Source: Planctomycetaceae bacterium
GTDB lineage: Bacteria > Planctomycetota > Planctomycetia > Pirellulales > Lacipirellulaceae
Direction of reading: 5' to 3'
Length of the DNA: 10,156 bases
Assembly: GCA_002713555.1 (NCBI GenBank)
Contig: PATG01000049.1
Span: forward strand, 42,281-52,436
A model generated the notes under the pieces. The model was not told the origin of the DNA, made no database searches, and saw only the letters and a program-made list of their open reading frames with translations. How positions within the stretch are numbered: the stretch's first letter is position 1; the number at the start of each line of letters is the position of its first letter. Positions 7,058 to 10,156 of this stretch are shown here, one piece after another. A program made the translations under genes and the position numbers.

Positions 7058-8642
7058 TGCCAAAACTCGTTGGCTGGTGTTCGCGCTCCTGGGATTGTTG
7101 CTGACTGGCTGCGCAAGCGCGCATCAATGGATCTCCAACGGATTTAAGGTAGGCCCCAATTACTGCAAGCCATCTGTAAAGATTGCGCCCGATTGGATAG
7201 ATGCTGACGATCGACGTGTTCTGCACGACCCCGTGGATCACGCTGCCTGGTGGGCCACACTCAATGACCCCGTTCTCAATCAGTTGATAGCGGAAGCCTA
7301 CAATCAGAATCTCGATGTGCGCGAGGCTGGTGCTCGCATTATGGAAGCACGGGCACTGCGTCGTTTTGCCGTCGGCCGCATGTTTCCGCAGCAACAGGAT
7401 ATGTCGGCAAGGTATTCGCATAATATGTCAACGGGCACTGGGTTCGATAGACACTTCAGTGTCTGGAACGGCCAATTCAACTTGTCCTGGGAAGCAGATT
7501 TCTGGGGACGATTCCGTCGTGCAGTCGAGGTAGCCGACGCGGATCTGGGAGCCTCGGTTTTCGACTATGGTGACGTGGTCGTCACACTCGTTGCTGATGT
7601 TGCTGCAACGTATGTTGATATACGCACACTACAAGTTCGGTTGGAATTGGTCCGACGCAACGTAGAAAACCAACGGAAGACTTATGATCTGACCGAGACT
7701 CGGTTCCAGATTGGCGAGACCAGCGAAGTTGACGTCCAACAAGCTAAATCGAGTCTAGCGCAGACCGAAGGGTTTGTTCCTCAGTTAGAAACGGCACTAC
7801 GGCAAGCGCAGAACCAACTCTGTATTTTGCTCGGCATGCCCCCAGGGGATCTCAATATGCGGCTTGGAGATGGGAAAATTCCTGAGGTTGGCCCGAGTAT
7901 TGCCCTTGGTATTCCTGCCGACCTGTTGATGCGACGTCCCGACGTGCGGCGAGCTGAGCGTTTACTGGCAGCACAGTCTGCTCGCATTGGCATTGCTGAG
8001 ACAGAACTCTATCCGATCATCTCACTGACGGGGACCGTTGGCATCGCGGCAAGTCAATTCGATGACCTGTTTCGGAACGGTTCTTCGTTCGGCTCTGTGG
8101 GACCATCACTACGTTGGAATATTCTCAATTACCGTCGGTTGCTTGCAAACATCGAAGTCCAGGAGGCTCGTTTCTGCCAATTGCTACACAGATACCGACA
8201 GACAGTGTTATTGGCTAATTTGGAAGCCGAGAACTCAATCATTGATTTTCTTAATTCCCAGGAACGTTTAGAGTGGCAAATTGAAGCTGCCGTAGCCGCT
8301 GCTAAGACCAACGACCTGATCATTTTGCAATTGGACGAAGGAGATGTCGACTTCAATCGCGTCTTCAATGTGCAGAATTTCAAGACCCAGCAGGAAGAAT
8401 CAGCGGCGGTAGCGAAAGGGGCTGTTGCCCAAAACTATATAGCAATTTATCGCGCCTTAGGGGGCGGATGGCCATCACCCTTCTTGCGTGAAGCGATCAT
8501 CGAACTACCGCCAATTGACGAGACGGTTGATGGGGTTGAATCAGAAGAATTGGACTCAGAACTCGGCGTGCCACCCGCGGAAGAGTTGCCTCAGTTCGAT
8601 CTGGAGATACCCGATCCTCCTGGTCTGGATTTAGGGGGGTAG
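6987..8642 (+). CDS. TolC/NodT-family outer membrane efflux lipoprotein
   Basis: The outer membrane channel of a tripartite efflux system, 551 residues from GTG 6987 or 542 from ATG 7014; ATG 7014 is also plausible because the signal sequence starts after it. A lipoprotein signal ends in the lipobox LLTGC (Cys42, counting from the GTG). NodT landmarks follow in order: 'VGPNYCKP' (55-62), 'WWATLNDPVLNQLIAEA' (88-104), 'EARALRR' (120-126), 'WEADFWGRFRRAVE' (168-181), 'IPADLLMRRPDVRRAE' (309-324) and 'GIAETELYPIISLTG' (335-349). The two OEP repeats give the helical tunnel and beta-barrel strands. After 'ALGGGW' (490-495), where most family members end, an extra acidic and proline-rich tail of about 55 residues (497-551) has no counterpart I know of. 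It sits divergent to the adaptor and pump, with which it very likely works. No clear Shine-Dalgarno serves either start. Confidence 0.92.
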   Translation: MALCTNVNVMPFTSYQLVSPSQPSAKTRWLVFALLGLLLTGCASAHQWISNGFKVGPNYCKPSVKIAPDWIDADDRRVLHDPVDHAAWWATLNDPVLNQLIAEAYNQNLDVREAGARIMEARALRRFAVGRMFPQQQDMSARYSHNMSTGTGFDRHFSVWNGQFNLSWEADFWGRFRRAVEVADADLGASVFDYGDVVVTLVADVAATYVDIRTLQVRLELVRRNVENQRKTYDLTETRFQIGETSEVDVQQAKSSLAQTEGFVPQLETALRQAQNQLCILLGMPPGDLNMRLGDGKIPEVGPSIALGIPADLLMRRPDVRRAERLLAAQSARIGIAETELYPIISLTGTVGIAASQFDDLFRNGSSFGSVGPSLRWNILNYRRLLANIEVQEARFCQLLHRYRQTVLLANLEAENSIIDFLNSQERLEWQIEAAVAAAKTNDLIILQLDEGDVDFNRVFNVQNFKTQQEESAAVAKGAVAQNYIAIYRALGGGWPSPFLREAIIELPPIDETVDGVESEELDSELGVPPAEELPQFDLEIPDPPGLDLGG

Positions 8643-8757
8643 TAGCTGTCGTCTTTTATAGCTGCCATGCATGCTAGGGGCAAAGAAAGACAGGCTAGGA
8701 GACAAACAAGGCAGAAGTCAGAAGGGACAGGGGCAGGCAAAATAGGACAGGCGAGAA

Positions 8758-9015
8758 AAAAGGACAGGCAAAGAAAGGCTAAGACAAAAAAGGACAGACA
8801 AAAGGCTGGTTGGGTTACTGAAATCTATCCCAGCGATCGACCGGTATATTGTTGTAACCCCAATCGCACCAACACTTTTGCAGAAAAAAATCCAGAAGTT
8901 GCCAGTCCATCTTTGCCTGTGCTTTATTTCTTTTTATTACTTTACTTTTTGGTCTCTTAACCAAATCTTTATTTTCCTTTGTTAATTTTATGTTCTCTTC
9001 ATTGCCTGTCCTTTT
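8758..9015. repeat. Nested inverted repeats around a GGACAGG motif
   Basis: AAAAGGACAGGCAA (8758-8771) is matched exactly by its reverse complement at 9002-9015, a 14-base inverted repeat. A second complementary site, TCTTTGCCTGT (8910-8920), matches ACAGGCAAAGA (8764-8774). Nearer the centre, TTGGGTTAC (8810-8818) faces GTAACCCCAA (8854-8863) with one extra base. The arms are not one continuous palindrome but share a dyad axis near 8835-8890. They may fold as RNA or DNA, mark a degraded element, or simply be compositional. Confidence 0.4.
8948..8978 (+). terminator. Weak intrinsic terminator candidate after the channel gene
   Basis: TTTGGT (8948-8953) pairs with ACCAAA (8960-8965) around a six-base loop, and a T-rich stretch follows (TCTTTATTTTCC). 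The stem is short and mostly A-T, and it lies about 300 bases past the channel stop, so the call is tentative. Confidence 0.22.
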
Positions 9016-9081
9016 ATTAGGCACTCTATTACTTGTTGTGGGATTATTCCCTGTCTTCTTATTGTGTCTGTTTTGTGAATC

Positions 9082-9086
9082 GAGGG
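9082..9086 (+). promoter_or_regulatory. Ribosome binding site that sets a TTG start
   Basis: GAGGG lies four bases before TTG 9091. An in-frame TGA at 9076-9078 rules out any start further upstream, and no ATG occurs in frame before the signal peptide. This site is therefore the main support for a TTG initiation codon. Confidence 0.6.
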
Positions 9087-9090
9087 TTGC

Positions 9091-10156
9091 TTGAATCTTT
9101 TTTCTTTGCACCTAAGGTCTTGCCTTGTAGTACATTTTCTGATTTTTTCAGCCCAATGCTTACTTGCTGCTGATCCATTTCCCACCCAAGCATTGCCCGG
9201 CACAGGTATTGGTGGCAATCTGTCGGGCTCCTATGAGCCTAGTGGTGCTGTCTGGCATTCTGGGATCAGCAAACTGCTGACTGTCAGTGATGGCGGAACG
9301 GTAACCAGCATGAATTCAGATGGAACCGGCGTAAGCAACTGGTGGATTCCTGGCGACTTAGAGGGTATTACGGTAGCCGATCCAAACAGCCCATTCGTTT
9401 ATGTCGGGGTTGAACATCCTGACAGTATTCTGGAATTTAATATTGATACCGGCCTGGTGACGAGATCTTTTGATTTGACTCCTTGGCTTACCGGTTCTTC
9501 GAATCGAGGACTCGAGGCGCTTACCTTCTTGCCAGACCCACTTGATTCTGAAGGCGGCCAATTTTATGCAGGACTGCAAAGCAATGGAAAAATCTATAGC
9601 TTCCAGCTGCCAATTTTGTCGAGTTCGACTTCAACGACCGTCACACCACTTAGCACAATTACTCCTGTGGCCGGACGCAACGACATCTCAGGCTTAGACT
9701 ACGATGTCGAAAATGAAGTGCTTTACGCCATCTTTGACAACTTCAATGCACTCCGAGCCATGCAGCCAGATGGGACGTTTCTTTCAGAATGGGAACTCCC
9801 CAAAGACGATCAAGAAGGCATTGCAATCACAACGGACAATCTATTTATTGCCGAAGATTCAGCTGACATAGAAATTTGGCGTTATTCGCCTTTCCCTTTC
9901 CTGCTTGCAGCTGATTTTGACAATGATAATGACGTGGACAGCGCCGACATTGTGAAATGGGAGAGCGATTATGGGCTGAATGCTGACAGCGACGCAAACA
10001 ATGATGGTGATTCTGCTGGTGCTGATTTTCTTTTTTGGCAGCGCACCTTTGGAATAGGGACAACATTGACGGCAACAGTAGTAGTACCAGAGCCAGCATC
10101 TTGGTTGCTTTGGCTTATGGGCATCATGTTCGCTCCATCTGGAGCTAAGAGGGGTT
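9091..10156 (+). CDS. Secreted SdiA-regulated-like beta-propeller with dockerin-like and PEP-CTERM parts (3' end cut)
   Basis: 355 codons are visible, and the window ends just before the expected stop. Residues 1-27 form a signal peptide (hydrophobic 'LVVHFLIFSAQ', then 'LLAA' before Asp28). Residues about 34-270 look like a beta-propeller of the SdiA-regulated / YjiK or phytase-esterase-like type: 'DLEGITV', 'NRGLEALTF', 'DISGLDYDVENEVLYAI' and 'DDQEGIAITTDNLFIAED' recur as blade-like units. Residues 274-321 are a dockerin-like pair of calcium loops (DFDNDNDVDSAD and DANNDGDSAGAD), each followed by an aromatic helix, as is common in planctomycetes. V332-P333-E334-P335, a hydrophobic helix and KRG at 353-355 form a PEP-CTERM sorting signal, predicting export and processing by an exosortase/archaeosortase-like system. 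The start is TTG with GAGGG upstream. The molecular role is unknown; calcium binding and cell-surface location are inferred from family features. Confidence 0.8.
   Translation, partial: MNLFSLHLRSCLVVHFLIFSAQCLLAADPFPTQALPGTGIGGNLSGSYEPSGAVWHSGISKLLTVSDGGTVTSMNSDGTGVSNWWIPGDLEGITVADPNSPFVYVGVEHPDSILEFNIDTGLVTRSFDLTPWLTGSSNRGLEALTFLPDPLDSEGGQFYAGLQSNGKIYSFQLPILSSSTSTTVTPLSTITPVAGRNDISGLDYDVENEVLYAIFDNFNALRAMQPDGTFLSEWELPKDDQEGIAITTDNLFIAEDSADIEIWRYSPFPFLLAADFDNDNDVDSADIVKWESDYGLNADSDANNDGDSAGADFLFWQRTFGIGTTLTATVVVPEPASWLLWLMGIMFAPSGAKRG

Larger units (their letters stand above)
8643..9090. other. Gene-free purine-rich then pyrimidine-rich region
   Basis: Of these 448 bases, about 8676-8806 are strongly purine-rich on the plus strand. 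They hold five irregularly spaced GACAG motifs (8689, 8726, 8746, 8763, 8793). After a mixed centre (about 8807-8880), the plus strand becomes pyrimidine-rich up to about 9105. Open frames here (97 codons plus, 98 codons minus) are Lys/Arg/Gln- or Lys/Asn-rich low-complexity translations with no ribosome binding site, and I reject them as genes. The region contains inverted repeats and a weak terminator-like hairpin, listed separately. Confidence 0.6.

Noticed and set aside
8667..8960. 97-codon plus-strand open frame, Lys/Arg/Gln-rich at its start
   Set aside because: It is a translation of the purine-rich repeat tract, with no ribosome binding site and an abrupt change to unrelated hydrophobic sequence at its end.
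8643..9090. CRISPR-like array from the recurring GACAG motifs
   Set aside because: The repeats are six to seven bases long and irregularly spaced (17 to 37 bases), with no spacers of uniform length and no cas genes.
8815..9111. 98-codon minus-strand open frame, Lys/Asn-rich
   Set aside because: It is the complement of the pyrimidine-rich tract, low in complexity, with no ribosome binding site, and it overlaps the signal-peptide start of the gene at 9091.

Overview
The window looks like part of a planctomycete chromosome (Pirellulales-like). The best evidence is the gene running off the right end. Its product has a signal peptide, a paired calcium-loop dockerin-like segment with 'ADFLFWQRTFG' wording, and a C-terminal PEP-CTERM sorting signal, a combination typical of secreted planctomycete proteins. 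The composition is moderate in GC, intergenic gaps are long, and Shine-Dalgarno sites are variable. The genus assignment is inference only.

Layout, left to right. (1) 230-1507, plus strand: a 12-helix transporter of the MFS / NTP-NDP-exchange-like class. (2) 1508-2143: a 636-base convergent gap. On the minus strand it holds a long coding-like reading frame broken by one TAG, probably a decayed gene of unknown function. (3) 6572-2144, minus strand: a two-gene operon for a periplasmic adaptor (MFP/HlyD type) and an RND efflux pump, separated by 10 bases. (4) 6573-6986: a divergent control region. A perfect minus-strand TATAAT lies beside a perfect 16-base palindrome that sits where the -35 box should be, so it is a candidate repressor operator. 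(5) 6987-8642, plus strand: the TolC/NodT-type outer membrane lipoprotein channel. A 27-codon small ORF with a better ribosome binding site overlaps its start out of frame. (6) 8643-9090: a gene-free stretch, purine-rich and then pyrimidine-rich, with inverted repeats built around a GGACAGG motif. (7) 9091 to the window end, plus strand: a secreted SdiA-regulated-like beta-propeller protein with dockerin-like and PEP-CTERM parts, starting at TTG.

The adaptor, pump and outer membrane channel together make a complete tripartite efflux system (inner membrane, periplasm, outer membrane). It is arranged as two divergent transcription units around one shared control region. No regulator gene is visible in the window. 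The first transporter and the PEP-CTERM protein show no obvious functional link to the efflux system. I found no tRNA, rRNA, CRISPR array, transposase or integrase. I do not see a convincing wholly new system. The items most worth checking are the operator palindrome, the overlapping small ORF, the purine/pyrimidine inverted region and the decayed gene.
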